32,798 nt of DNA from Rhodobacterales bacterium UBA7416 (lineage in GTDB: Bacteria; Pseudomonadota; Alphaproteobacteria; Rhodobacterales; Rhodobacteraceae), in the NCBI GenBank assembly GCA_002469545.1, contig DKMK01000112.1:1-32798 (forward strand), given 5' to 3'. Below are positions 6,451 to 14,632 of this stretch, in pieces (position 1 is the first letter of the stretch; each line of letters begins with the position of its first letter). Below the pieces are notes generated by a model, which had not been told where the DNA came from, did no database searches, and saw nothing but the letters and a program-made list of their open reading frames with translations. The translations under genes were made by a program, and so were the position numbers.

Positions 6451-7352
6451 TTGCTTTTCAATACCTTTGTGCATTGCGCAGGCAGATCAGCCATCACGAA
6501 TTGACGTGGGTGTTTTTTTGTTGCCACTTTTTTCTTCTTTTTCTTTTTCTGAGTTGGTTTTGCGATTTCCAGATTAGCAGTTACCCACCAATTAAGTGTC
6601 GCATCACATCCTGTGCCACCTTTGGACAAGGCTGACACTGTTGGTTTTTGGGTTTTGCAGGCTGACGAACCTTTGGGGCATTTTAAGCGGACATGGAAAT
6701 GGTGGTTGTGACCCCAGTATGGTCTGATTTTTTGGAGCCATTTTTTATTGCCACGGGCATGTTTACACATGTAGATTTTCGCAGGCGCGGTTACAAAAAT
6801 ACGATCGACGGCTGGGTCGGATGCGGCGATTTTCATCACCTTCATATGGGTACGTGTCCAATCGTTGCTGACGGTTTTCTGGTTGGCCGCGCGGACATTG
6901 GATGAAGACAGGCTTTCGCGTTGGGCGCGGCTGAGCTTTAGATTTTTTGCCGGCAACATCCAGATGTCAGCGTCCAAACCCAGTTGATGTGACGCGTGCC
7001 CTGAAATCATCGGCCCGCCACGTGGTTGCGAGATATCGCCGATGTACAAACCCTTCCAGCTGGTTTCTTCGGCAACCTGAGCGCTGATGCGTTTCAGGTA
7101 GGCAACCATGTCGGGATGGCCCCAATTGCGACCACGCGACAGGCGCATTGCTTGCCATGTTGGGCCATTTTCCGCCAGTTCTTGACCGCCAGCGAGGCAA
7201 CCTTTGGCGTAGGATCCGTACGCGTGCGGCAACTGTTTCGAGCCCGTTGATTTTCCGCCCAATAAGTAGCGTGCTTCGTTTTTGGCCAATGTAGGTTGGG
7301 CCAACAGACCCAAAGCGAGGGTCGTGAGAAGTGATATAAAGAGCTTTTTCAT
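6447..7352 (-). CDS. mepA: Penicillin-insensitive murein endopeptidase (M74)
   Basis: This is a periplasmic zinc peptidase that cleaves D-Ala-meso-DAP cross-links in peptidoglycan. The 301 residues start with a signal peptide (MKKLFISLLTTLALGLLAQP). The LAS-type zinc motifs are present: GHASHQLGLDADIW (H119, H122, D129) and WGHNHHFHVRLKCP. The C-terminal part carries a run of seven lysines followed by KVATKK, unusual for the family and perhaps a cell-wall-binding tail. I place the start at the ATG at 7352; a TTG immediately upstream would add one residue. It follows the UMF1 transporter by four bases and overlaps the next gene as ATGA. Confidence 0.95.
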   Translation of the reverse strand: MKKLFISLLTTLALGLLAQPTLAKNEARYLLGGKSTGSKQLPHAYGSYAKGCLAGGQELAENGPTWQAMRLSRGRNWGHPDMVAYLKRISAQVAEETSWKGLYIGDISQPRGGPMISGHASHQLGLDADIWMLPAKNLKLSRAQRESLSSSNVRAANQKTVSNDWTRTHMKVMKIAASDPAVDRIFVTAPAKIYMCKHARGNKKWLQKIRPYWGHNHHFHVRLKCPKGSSACKTQKPTVSALSKGGTGCDATLNWWVTANLEIAKPTQKKKKKKKVATKKHPRQFVMADLPAQCTKVLKSK

Positions 7353-7356
7353 CAAA

Positions 7357-8679
7357 TCATTCTTTGTCTGTTTCCACCCAGAATAGCAGACAAAGGCCGA
7401 TGAGGAAAAGGACTACTACTGGGGAAATACCTAAGCGTTGATTTTGGGTTAGATAGGTGACCAGTGCAATCAAGCTGGGTGCCATCCACGCCGTGGCGCG
7501 ACCCGCCAAAGCATAAAGACCAAATGCTTCTGTTATGCGATCTTCGTCCGCCTGAAGAACCAACATTGTACGCGAGGCCGATTGTAAGGAACCACCCGCC
7601 GCACCGATGCCTGCACCGCAAACCAAAAAGAGTGTATCTGGGAAAGAGGAGCCTTCGGCCAAAACGACGCCAAAGAATTGATCGCGTGATGTACCAATGA
7701 TGAGGAGGCAAACCACGATCAACACCAATACCGATACTGTGATGACCCATTTGGGGCCATACGCTTTGTCTGCGAAACCACCGATGTACGTGAAAATTGC
7801 CGCAGCGACGCCGCTGATAATGCCAAATATTCCGATTTGAACAACTGACCATTCCAATACGCCACTGGCGTAGATTCCGCCAAATGCATACACACCTAAA
7901 AGTGCGTCGCGATAAAACATTGAAGATACCAAGTAAGACGCAAAGCTAAGGTTATTTGGCAGGCGTTTGATCGTTGCAAACAATTCGCTGAATGCGCGAC
8001 CAATAGCACCTGTTGTCGTTGCCTTCTTTTTGGTGTCTGGAACCCATAAGAAAAATGGGATCATAAATACGATGTACCAAAGAGCCGTTAGTGGGCCAAC
8101 GGAACGGGTGCCTTCGCGTAGTTCTGGGTCCAACCCAAACAATGGGGCATTACCCAGCAATGTTTTACCTTCGCCGTTTTCAGCCAAGAATAACAACATC
8201 ACAAAAAGAAGAAGTAATCCACCGACGTAACCAAGTGCCCATGCGTTTCCGCCAATGCGACCGAGGTCTTTTGTTTCACCCATTTCGGGCAACATTGAGT
8301 TTACGAAAACTTGGGACAGTTCCATGCCCAGCATGCCGATACCAAACAAGATTAAAATACCTGTGACACTGTCCATTCCAGGCACGGCCCACCATACGCC
8401 AACCGCACCGACGACATAGAGAAGAGAAAAGGCAACAAGCCATGGTTTACGTGGGCCAGTTGTATCCGCGATAGCACCGGAAATAGGGCCAAGAAAAGCC
8501 AGCGTTATACCGACACAGGCCGTCATAACACCCCAAAGAGACTGGCCCAAAACTGGGTCACCAACAACGGATGATGTGAAATAAGGCGCGAAGATGAACG
8601 TGATGAGCAAGGTATTGTACGGCTGAGCGGCCCAATCGTACATCATCCAGCCCCAGATCTTCTTGCCGTAATTTCCCAT
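7357..8679 (-). CDS. UMF1-type (Atg22-like) MFS transporter
   Basis: The 440-residue protein has about 12 membrane segments. It opens MGNYGKKIWGWMMYDWAAQP, the typical N-terminus of bacterial Atg22/UMF1 transporters, whose first segment carries a YDWA motif. Other signs are GAIADTTGPRKPWL (the MFS motif A loop) and NSMLPEMGETKDLGRIGGNA. In yeast, Atg22 exports amino acids from the vacuole; bacterial substrates are not established. The start at 8679 has AAGGGGA at good spacing. A longer frame to 8721 lacks a ribosome-binding site. It follows the thioesterase gene by 60 bases and precedes mepA by four. Confidence 0.9.
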   Translation of the reverse strand: MGNYGKKIWGWMMYDWAAQPYNTLLITFIFAPYFTSSVVGDPVLGQSLWGVMTACVGITLAFLGPISGAIADTTGPRKPWLVAFSLLYVVGAVGVWWAVPGMDSVTGILILFGIGMLGMELSQVFVNSMLPEMGETKDLGRIGGNAWALGYVGGLLLLFVMLLFLAENGEGKTLLGNAPLFGLDPELREGTRSVGPLTALWYIVFMIPFFLWVPDTKKKATTTGAIGRAFSELFATIKRLPNNLSFASYLVSSMFYRDALLGVYAFGGIYASGVLEWSVVQIGIFGIISGVAAAIFTYIGGFADKAYGPKWVITVSVLVLIVVCLLIIGTSRDQFFGVVLAEGSSFPDTLFLVCGAGIGAAGGSLQSASRTMLVLQADEDRITEAFGLYALAGRATAWMAPSLIALVTYLTQNQRLGISPVVVLFLIGLCLLFWVETDKE

Positions 8680-8739
8680 TGTGTTCCCCTTTGATTTGAA
8701 AGGATTGAACAGCACATGCAACCTTAGCGCAAGTTTAAT

Positions 8740-9270
8740 CTAGTATTGTGGTGGCCAGTCGCGGGTGTCTTCGGCGGCGATCCAATTTTGAACCCATTGT
8801 GGCATTTCAGGGTTCCAATCTGGAAAGCCCAATTCGTCTGCTAATTCTTGGGTTGGGACGATGCCGTTTTTATCGGTGATTGCGGATCGGTAAACGATGT
8901 TAGAGGTGGCCTCTTCGCCCTTCCACATTGTTTGCACGAGGTAGGTAAAACGTGCGTCGCGCCCCACTGCTGTGGTTGTGATCCGCACCTTTTCAAACAG
9001 GCGCACACGGCGGCGATATCGCACTGAGGCACCCGCCATGGTGAGACCCCAGCCTCGTTTTTTCATCGCGGTCATAAGGCCAACACGATAACCGAACGGC
9101 AAACGGCCCAGATCAAATAGTGTCAGGATGCGACCGTTGTTCAGCTCGTTAAAGATATCGATATCTTGGGGCTGGATGCGTACGGTGCATTCGTGTGTGT
9201 CAAAGATTGAGATGTCTTTGAGTTTGCTGGCTTTGTAGGTGTGATAGGCGAGACGAATAAATGGGTACAT
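8740..9270 (-). CDS. Hotdog-fold thioesterase-like protein
   Basis: This 176-residue protein has the features of the 4HBT/THEM6-like acyl-CoA thioesterases: an early VRIQPQDIDIFNELNNGR (the Asp/Asn-containing segment before the long hotdog helix), then LTMAGASVRYRRRVRLFEKV on the central strands. The C-terminus is Trp/Pro-rich (FPDWNPEMPQWV). It should hydrolyse an acyl-CoA or a related thioester in the cytoplasm; the substrate is unknown. The start is the ATG at 9270, with AGGAG seven bases upstream. It is divergent from yggT and may lead the minus-strand group that continues with the UMF1 transporter. Confidence 0.85.
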   Translation of the reverse strand: MYPFIRLAYHTYKASKLKDISIFDTHECTVRIQPQDIDIFNELNNGRILTLFDLGRLPFGYRVGLMTAMKKRGWGLTMAGASVRYRRRVRLFEKVRITTTAVGRDARFTYLVQTMWKGEEATSNIVYRSAITDKNGIVPTQELADELGFPDWNPEMPQWVQNWIAAEDTRDWPPQY

Positions 9271-9300
9271 GGGGTTGCTCCTGCGACACCTAAAGCAAAC

Positions 9301-9334
9301 GTTACCCGTTGCCACAACAAGAACGTTGGGTAAC
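9301..9334. promoter_or_regulatory. Inverted repeat in the thioesterase-yggT divergent gap
   Basis: GTTACCC at 9301-9307 is mirrored by GGGTAAC at 9328-9334. The hexamer AACGTT occurs beside both arms (9298-9303 and 9322-9327). The element lies 30 bases upstream of the thioesterase start and 54 bases upstream of yggT. It could be an operator or an RNA hairpin; nothing further supports either. Confidence 0.3.
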
Positions 9335-9388
9335 CTTGCATCGCGTGTCTAAGGGCGGTAGCAAAGGCGCAGAAAATAGGAGACTGAT

Positions 9389-9679
9389 ATGATTGCAAAT
9401 GAAATGACTTTCGGTGGTATTTTGATCGAAATGCTGAACATTGCTCGGTGGATTGTCATAATCCAATTCCTCATGAGCTGGCTGATCCAGTTTGATGTAT
9501 TGAATACGCGCCAACCAATCGTTGCCCAAGTTTGGACAATAATAAATCGCATCACTACGCCGATCTACGCGCCGATACGCCGTATCATTCCGCCAATTGC
9601 TGGTATGGATTTTTCACCTATTATTGTGATCTTTGGAATTCGCGCACTGCAAATTTTAGTGATCAATTCTTCGTTCTAA
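9389..9679 (+). CDS. YggT-family membrane protein
   Basis: This 96-residue protein has two hydrophobic segments, around residues 9-32 and 70-93. Between them are the YggT hallmarks RITTPIYAPIRRIIPP and GMDFSPIIVIFGI. YggT proteins are small inner-membrane proteins linked to osmotic or ion tolerance and, in some bacteria, to cell division. The exact role is unsettled. The start has TAGGAG six bases upstream. It is a single-gene unit closed by a strong terminator eight bases after the stop. Confidence 0.93.
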   Translation: MIANEMTFGGILIEMLNIARWIVIIQFLMSWLIQFDVLNTRQPIVAQVWTIINRITTPIYAPIRRIIPPIAGMDFSPIIVIFGIRALQILVINSSF

Positions 9680-9686
9680 AATGACG

Positions 9687-9718
9687 AAAGCCCGCATGGG
9701 GAATGCGGGCTTTCTTTT
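9687..9718 (+). terminator. Strong intrinsic terminator after yggT
   Basis: AAAGCCCGCAT (9687-9697) pairs perfectly with ATGCGGGCTTT (9703-9713) around a 5-base loop, followed by CTTTT. Because the stem begins with AAA and ends with TTT it could work in both directions, serving argG from the other side as well. Confidence 0.9.
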
Positions 9719-9789
9719 AATGCAAGGTCGGGGAAACCCTGATAGCTCACCTATTAACTAGCTACACAGATGTTATGCCCTGTTTCGGC

Positions 9790-9818
9790 GATCACTGACA
9801 AATCAACTGGCAGTGATC
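9790..9818 (-). other. 8-bp hairpin just downstream of argG
   Basis: GATCACTG (9790-9797) pairs with CAGTGATC (9811-9818). On the minus strand it begins 9 bases after the argG stop. It lacks a U-tract, so it may be an mRNA 3' stabilising structure or a weak terminator. The rest of 9719-9827 shows nothing recognisable. Confidence 0.4.
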
Positions 9819-9827
9819 GACCTGTGA

Positions 9828-11048
9828 TCAAGAACGTTTATTGCGTGCCGCTAACAATTTCAAACGCAATGCGTTGATTTTGATAAATCCTGCCGCGTCT
9901 TCTTGGTCGTATGCGCCTGCGTCGTCTTCGAAAGTTACGTGTGCTTCGGAATACAGGCTATCGTCTGACCAGCGGCCAACCGTTTGAACCATACCTTTGT
10001 ACAATTTTAAACGAACTGTTCCGTTTACACGTTCTTGGCTGGCATCGATCAATGCCTGTAACATTTCACGTTCTGGGCTGTACCAGAAACCGTTGTAAAT
10101 CAATTCCGCATATTTTGGCATAAGCTCGTCTTTGAGGTGCGCTGCGCCGCGATCCAATGTGATGGATTCGATGCCACGGTGTCCCTCTAGCATGATTGTG
10201 CCGCCTGGTGTTTCGTAGATGCCGCGTGATTTCATGCCAACAAAGCGGCCTTCGACCAAGTCAAGACGTCCGATGCCGTGTTTCCCGCCCAATTCGTTTA
10301 ACGCAGTCAGCATTTCGGCAGGTGACAATTCTTTGCCGTTTAGGGAAACTGGATCGCCTTTGGCGTAGCCGATTTCGATGTGTTCTGGCGTGTCTGGCGC
10401 ATCTTCGGGATTTACTGTGCGTTGGTAGACGTAATCTGGTGCTTCGATAGCTGGGTCTTCGAGGACTTTGCCTTCGGATGATGTGTGCAACAGGTTTGCG
10501 TCGACTGAAAATGGTGCTTCGCCGCGTTTATCTTTGGCGATTGGGATTTGGTGTTGTTCAGCAAATTCCAACAATTTTGTGCGGCTGGATAATTCCCATT
10601 CGCGCCAAGGTGCAATCACTTTGATATCTGGGTTCAAGGCGTATGCGGAGAGTTCGAAACGAACCTGATCGTTGCCTTTGCCGGTTGCGCCGTGAGCCAC
10701 TGCATCGGCGCCCGTTTCTTTTGCGATTTCAACCAAACGTTTTGAAATCAACGGGCGTGCGATTGATGTGCCCAAAAGGTACAAACCTTCGTACACCGCA
10801 TTTGCGCGGAACATTGGAAATACGAAATCGCGAACGAATTCTTCGCGCACGTCTTCGATATGGATATTTTCGGGTTTCACGCCAAGCAATTCTGCTTTTT
10901 TGCGTGCTGGTTCCAGCTCTTCGCCTTGACCAAGGTCGGCGGTGAATGTCACCACTTCGCAACCGTATTCAATTTCCAACCATTTCAAAATGATCGATGT
11001 ATCCAGACCACCTGAATAGGCGAGTACAACTTTCTTTGGCGCTGCCAT
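9828..11048 (-). CDS. argG: Argininosuccinate synthase
   Basis: This enzyme joins citrulline and aspartate with ATP to form argininosuccinate in arginine synthesis. The 406 residues match the family length. The ATP-pyrophosphatase loop AYSGGLDTS lies at about residues 9-17. The substrate-binding segments AHGATGKGNDQVRFE and GRFVGMKSRGIYETPGG are intact. The start is MAAPKKVVLAYSGG at 11048 with GGAG upstream; the frame extends nine codons further to an ATG at 11075, which lacks family similarity. It is transcribed from its own region, 72 bases downstream of the receptor-channel gene. Confidence 0.98.
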   Translation of the reverse strand: MAAPKKVVLAYSGGLDTSIILKWLEIEYGCEVVTFTADLGQGEELEPARKKAELLGVKPENIHIEDVREEFVRDFVFPMFRANAVYEGLYLLGTSIARPLISKRLVEIAKETGADAVAHGATGKGNDQVRFELSAYALNPDIKVIAPWREWELSSRTKLLEFAEQHQIPIAKDKRGEAPFSVDANLLHTSSEGKVLEDPAIEAPDYVYQRTVNPEDAPDTPEHIEIGYAKGDPVSLNGKELSPAEMLTALNELGGKHGIGRLDLVEGRFVGMKSRGIYETPGGTIMLEGHRGIESITLDRGAAHLKDELMPKYAELIYNGFWYSPEREMLQALIDASQERVNGTVRLKLYKGMVQTVGRWSDDSLYSEAHVTFEDDAGAYDQEDAAGFIKINALRLKLLAARNKRS

Positions 11049-11120
11049 TTTCTTGCTCCGCTTAATGAATTCCATTGAGGCGGGGTTTATGTGGTTTGCG
11101 CGTGACGGGCAAGGGCTGGT

Positions 11121-12185
11121 TCAGTAATTAGAACCGAACCATTTTGCCACCAATTTGTCATATTCACCATTTTCGCGCATTGCCAAAACAACCCGATTGA
11201 TTTGTTCCCGCAATAGGGCATTTTCAGGAACGGCGATGCCGTATTTTTCTGGGCTGAATACCCGTCCACTGGTTTGAAATTTTCCCTTGCCTTCGGTTCG
11301 GGCGTAGTAGGCCAAAATTGGTGCGTCATGCACGATGGCGTCAATTTCACCCTGTTCCAAAGCCGCATACATTAAGTCCAATTCATCGTATGTTTCGTGA
11401 TCAATGGATTGACGCGATAGATATCGTGATGAGGTGGAATCAGTTGTTGTTGCAACGTGTTTACCGCGCAAATCGTTGACGCCATCAACCTGCGCACGCA
11501 GGGTCTCGACGGTGAGTGACGCCGTAATTTGAGCCACAAACGCCGACACAACAAACAACCCGACCACGATTAAAACGTATGAAAGCAAACGGCCTGCCGC
11601 CGAAAGCGGTGTAAAGATTGTGAAGCTGGCGTTGGTAACGACGCTGACTGCCCACCAAATGCCCTCTTCCAAGCTTTTGGGTTTTTTGCGGCCATCAAAA
11701 TGGGGATTGCGGCGTTCGAACACAGCAATCAGACCACCTGCCAAGATGAACAGCCCGATCGCCGCCAACATAAGTTTCATCAGTTTTGGGTTTAAAATTG
11801 CATCAAAAATTGATGAGGTGTCTTCTGCGCGGGTCAAAATCATGAGGCCAGAATCAAAGATTGGTTGTGAAAAATCCAAAACTTGTTCGCGCGAAGCCGT
11901 GATTGAAATATTCGCCGCCGCTGCATCGACAGATCCGCTGGTCACTTTTTCCAGCATTTCACCAAATCGGTTGGCTTCGACAAAGTTTGTTTGGCCGCCT
12001 AACTCCTTGGCAACCATGTTCCATAAGTCAATACTGAAACCCGTCCATTCACCATCCACCTTAAAGGCGAATGGCTTACGTTCGATTGTTGAAACGGAAA
12101 ATTCATTCACTTGCGCTTGCGCGGTGGCGCCCAACATGAGCACAGCCAAAAGCACAGCATTTGTGCCTAATTTACGAAAGATCAT
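11121..12185 (-). CDS. Ionotropic-glutamate-receptor-like ligand-gated channel (GluR0-type architecture)
   Basis: The 354 residues have the prokaryotic glutamate-receptor layout. A signal peptide covers 1-25. The first periplasmic ligand-binding lobe has NISITASREQVLDFSQPIF; R99 is at the position that usually binds the ligand carboxylate. TM1 spans about 137-156, a pore loop 174-197 and TM2 199-222. The second lobe has IDAIVHDAPI, with D287 at the usual amino-binding position. The ligand is therefore probably an amino acid. The pore loop reads WAVSVVTNASFTIFTPLSAA and lacks the potassium-filter TVGYG seen in GluR0, so ion selectivity is open. An upstream in-frame ATG at 12233 would place the signal peptide internally. 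It could also be called a transporter substrate-binding protein, but the membrane core argues for a channel. Confidence 0.85.
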   Translation of the reverse strand: MIFRKLGTNAVLLAVLMLGATAQAQVNEFSVSTIERKPFAFKVDGEWTGFSIDLWNMVAKELGGQTNFVEANRFGEMLEKVTSGSVDAAAANISITASREQVLDFSQPIFDSGLMILTRAEDTSSIFDAILNPKLMKLMLAAIGLFILAGGLIAVFERRNPHFDGRKKPKSLEEGIWWAVSVVTNASFTIFTPLSAAGRLLSYVLIVVGLFVVSAFVAQITASLTVETLRAQVDGVNDLRGKHVATTTDSTSSRYLSRQSIDHETYDELDLMYAALEQGEIDAIVHDAPILAYYARTEGKGKFQTSGRVFSPEKYGIAVPENALLREQINRVVLAMRENGEYDKLVAKWFGSNY

Positions 12186-12283
12186 AATACACCACCAGAA
12201 TGATCCAAAACTTGAAGGGTAACTTACCGCCATTGCGCCCCAAAATAAAGAGAATTAGAGTGGTATTTTAAAAGAGGGTTGCC

Positions 12284-13522
12284 ATGACGTCATTCCAAGA
12301 ATCTGCTCTGTCTGCTTGTGCGGAAATGCGGGCGCTGTTTCCGGCAACGCCGTTGCAAAAAAACGAGTATCTGTCAGGGCTGTATGGCACCGACATCTAT
12401 TTAAAGCGCGAAGATTTATCCCCTGTACGGTCTTATAAAATTCGTGGTGCGTTTAATGCAATGCGCAAGGCATTGGCCAACGGCGAAGGCCAGCAGTTTG
12501 TTTGTGCGTCCGCCGGCAACCACGCCCAAGGTGTTGCGTTTGCATGTGCGCATTTTGGTGTGAAGGGGCGGATTTATATGCCGGTTACCACGCCACAGCA
12601 GAAGATTGGCAAAACCGCGGCATTTGGCGGGCAGTCGATTGAAATCATTTTGCAAGGTGATTATTTTGACGAAACTTTGGCCGCGGCGACCGAATATGCG
12701 ACCGCGCATGGGGCGCATATGTTGCCGCCGTTTGACGATCTTGATGTGATCGAGGGACAGGCATCTGTTGGTGTTGAGATTTTGGAGCAGTTAGGCGAAG
12801 CGCCGGATATGATTGTGACACCTGTGGGTGGTGGTGGATTGTCGGCTGGATTGGTTCAGTTTTTTGCGGGCCACGATGTCGATTTTCGGTTTTGCGAACC
12901 CAGTGGTGGACGGAGTTTATTTGCGGCAATAAATGCGGGACAATTGGTAACATTAGATACGGTTGATAATTTCGTTGATGGCGCAGCTGTGGCGCGTATC
13001 GGTGACAATAATTTCAAAGCGCTGAAAAATCAAAATCCCGATCATGTCTTGGGCATTCCAGAGGGACGTATTTGCGGGACAATTTCCGAAATGCTGAATA
13101 TCGAAGGCATTGTATTAGAGCCGGCTGGTGCATTGGCGGTGGATGCATTGAAAGATTTGAGAGCAGAAATTCAGGGTAAGAAGATTGTGTGCATTGCGTC
13201 TGGTGGGAATTTCGATTTTGAACGGTTGCCAGATATTAAAGAGCGCGCATTGCGTTACGAAGGTTTGAAGAAGTATTTCATCTTGCGCATGCCACAGCGC
13301 CCGGGTGCATTGAAAGATTTTCTGAACTTGCTGGGGCCAAACGATGACATCGCGCGGTTTGAGTATTTGAAAAAATCGGCGCGCAATTTTGGTTCCGTTC
13401 TGTTGGGCATTGAGAGCAATTCATCTGCGGGTTTTGACGATCTGTGCGCGCGAATGACGGACAATGGGTTTCATTTTGAGGACATTACGAACGATGATGT
13501 TCTGGCACAAATTTTGATCTGA
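12284..13522 (+). CDS. ilvA: Threonine ammonia-lyase (threonine dehydratase)
   Basis: This PLP enzyme deaminates threonine to 2-oxobutanoate, the entry to isoleucine synthesis. The 412 residues fit the short form, which has a single C-terminal ACT-like regulatory domain (about 325-412, starting YFILRMPQRPGALKDFL). The PLP lysine is in SPVRSYKIRGAFNAM and the phosphate-binding loop is VGGGGLSAG. The one regulatory domain suggests allosteric feedback control, though sensitivity cannot be read from sequence. The start has AGAGGG eight bases upstream. It is divergent from the receptor-channel gene and 7 bases ahead of the alpha/beta hydrolase gene. Confidence 0.95.
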   Translation: MTSFQESALSACAEMRALFPATPLQKNEYLSGLYGTDIYLKREDLSPVRSYKIRGAFNAMRKALANGEGQQFVCASAGNHAQGVAFACAHFGVKGRIYMPVTTPQQKIGKTAAFGGQSIEIILQGDYFDETLAAATEYATAHGAHMLPPFDDLDVIEGQASVGVEILEQLGEAPDMIVTPVGGGGLSAGLVQFFAGHDVDFRFCEPSGGRSLFAAINAGQLVTLDTVDNFVDGAAVARIGDNNFKALKNQNPDHVLGIPEGRICGTISEMLNIEGIVLEPAGALAVDALKDLRAEIQGKKIVCIASGGNFDFERLPDIKERALRYEGLKKYFILRMPQRPGALKDFLNLLGPNDDIARFEYLKKSARNFGSVLLGIESNSSAGFDDLCARMTDNGFHFEDITNDDVLAQILI

Positions 13523-13529
13523 GGCGGCG

Positions 13530-14291
13530 ATGATTAATTTCCAAAGTTTTGGTGAATCCAGCGATAAACATCCGTTGTTAATTGTGCATGGGTTGTTTGG
13601 ATCCGCGCGAAATTGGCGGGGAATTGGGCGAAACCTTTCTGCGGATCGCCAAGTGCATGTTGTGGATATGCGCAATCATGGCGATAGTTTTTGGGATGAT
13701 GACAACAGCTATGACGCGCTGGGTCAAGATTTGGCGGAGGTGATCGAACATTTGGGTGGGCCGATGGATGTTTTGGGGCATTCCATGGGCGGTAAAGCCG
13801 CGATGGTGTTGGCATTAAAGCATCCGGCGCTGGTGAACCGATTAATTGTGGCCGATATTGCACCCAAAGCGTATCAGCATGATCAAGTTTCCAATGTGCA
13901 GATCATGAAAAACCTTGATTTGAGTGGCTTTACACGCAGATCAGAGGCGGACGCTGTGTTGGCACAATCAGTTCCTGAGGCCGCTATTCGGTCTTTTTTC
14001 CTGCAAAGTTTGATTATTTCAGATCAGGGTAACAGGTGGCAATTAAATTTGGATGCCCTTGGCCAGAATATGGATTTGATTGTTGGATTTCCAAATGTAA
14101 GAGGCATGTTTGAGGGTCCATCATTGTTTTTGCGTGGGGGTGCGTCGCCATACGTTTTAGATAGCGATATGTCAGAAATTATAGAGCAATTTTCCAGTGC
14201 GGAGTTGAGCACAATTGCAGGGGTTGGACATTGGTTGCATGCCGAAGCACCGCGAGAATTCATTGCAAAGGTCAAAGCATTTCTGGCCTAG
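13530..14291 (+). CDS. Alpha/beta hydrolase (YbfF-like esterase)
   Basis: This 253-residue protein carries the oxyanion-hole motif HGLFGSARNW, the early VVDMRNHGDS, the nucleophile elbow GHSMGGKAAM (Ser about 88) and the catalytic His in GVGHWLHAEAP near the C-terminus. The pattern fits YbfF-type esterases of short acyl or acyl-CoA substrates. The natural substrate is unknown. It begins 7 bases after ilvA with GAGGCGG in the gap, so it is probably co-transcribed with ilvA. Its stop codon shares CTAG with the stop of the convergent Hpt gene. Confidence 0.9.
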   Translation: MINFQSFGESSDKHPLLIVHGLFGSARNWRGIGRNLSADRQVHVVDMRNHGDSFWDDDNSYDALGQDLAEVIEHLGGPMDVLGHSMGGKAAMVLALKHPALVNRLIVADIAPKAYQHDQVSNVQIMKNLDLSGFTRRSEADAVLAQSVPEAAIRSFFLQSLIISDQGNRWQLNLDALGQNMDLIVGFPNVRGMFEGPSLFLRGGASPYVLDSDMSEIIEQFSSAELSTIAGVGHWLHAEAPREFIAKVKAFLA

Positions 14292-14632
14292 GGTATATAG
14301 CTGGTGTGTACCGACACATCAGTTAAAAACGCCAATTTTGAAGCGTCGTACAAAGCTATAACTTGGGGTATATCAACATCATTTCTCACACCTGATTCCG
14401 CTGATTTTTCCCCGCGTGAGCACATCTCAGAAAATTCATTGAACCCCAAATTTGCAGCACTTCCTTTCAGGAAATGCATAGCTGACGCTAATTCTTGGGC
14501 TGTTAGTTCTGCTTTGGCACGAAGATTGTCCACTGCTTCATCGACTTCCTCTATGAACATGACGACGACGTCACCGAAATCTTCGGCACCAATATCATCT
14601 TCGAGCTGTTTGACTTGGTCCCAGTTAATCAT
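14288..14632 (-). CDS. Hpt (histidine phosphotransfer) domain protein
   Basis: This 114-residue stand-alone Hpt protein has its phospho-accepting histidine in MHFLKGSAANLGF (H53), the classical HxLKGxxxxLG motif. The protein is all-helical and acidic. It should shuttle phosphoryl groups between a hybrid kinase and a response regulator in the cytoplasm. No kinase is in the window. The receiver-phosphatase 3.3 kb away is the nearest receiver domain and a natural partner candidate (inference). Its ATG overlaps the DUF3131 stop as ATGA, so it is the last gene of the glycosyltransferase operon, and its stop overlaps that of the convergent hydrolase. Confidence 0.9.
   Translation of the reverse strand: MINWDQVKQLEDDIGAEDFGDVVVMFIEEVDEAVDNLRAKAELTAQELASAMHFLKGSAANLGFNEFSEMCSRGEKSAESGVRNDVDIPQVIALYDASKLAFLTDVSVHTSYIP

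Noticed and set aside
7352..7852. Minus-strand open frame of 166 codons inside the UMF1 transporter
   Set aside because: Its composition is rich in Arg, His and Trp, and it lies wholly in another frame of a clear transporter gene.
9790..9818. Hairpin after argG as an intrinsic terminator
   Set aside because: No U-tract follows on the minus strand; it is listed only as a hairpin.
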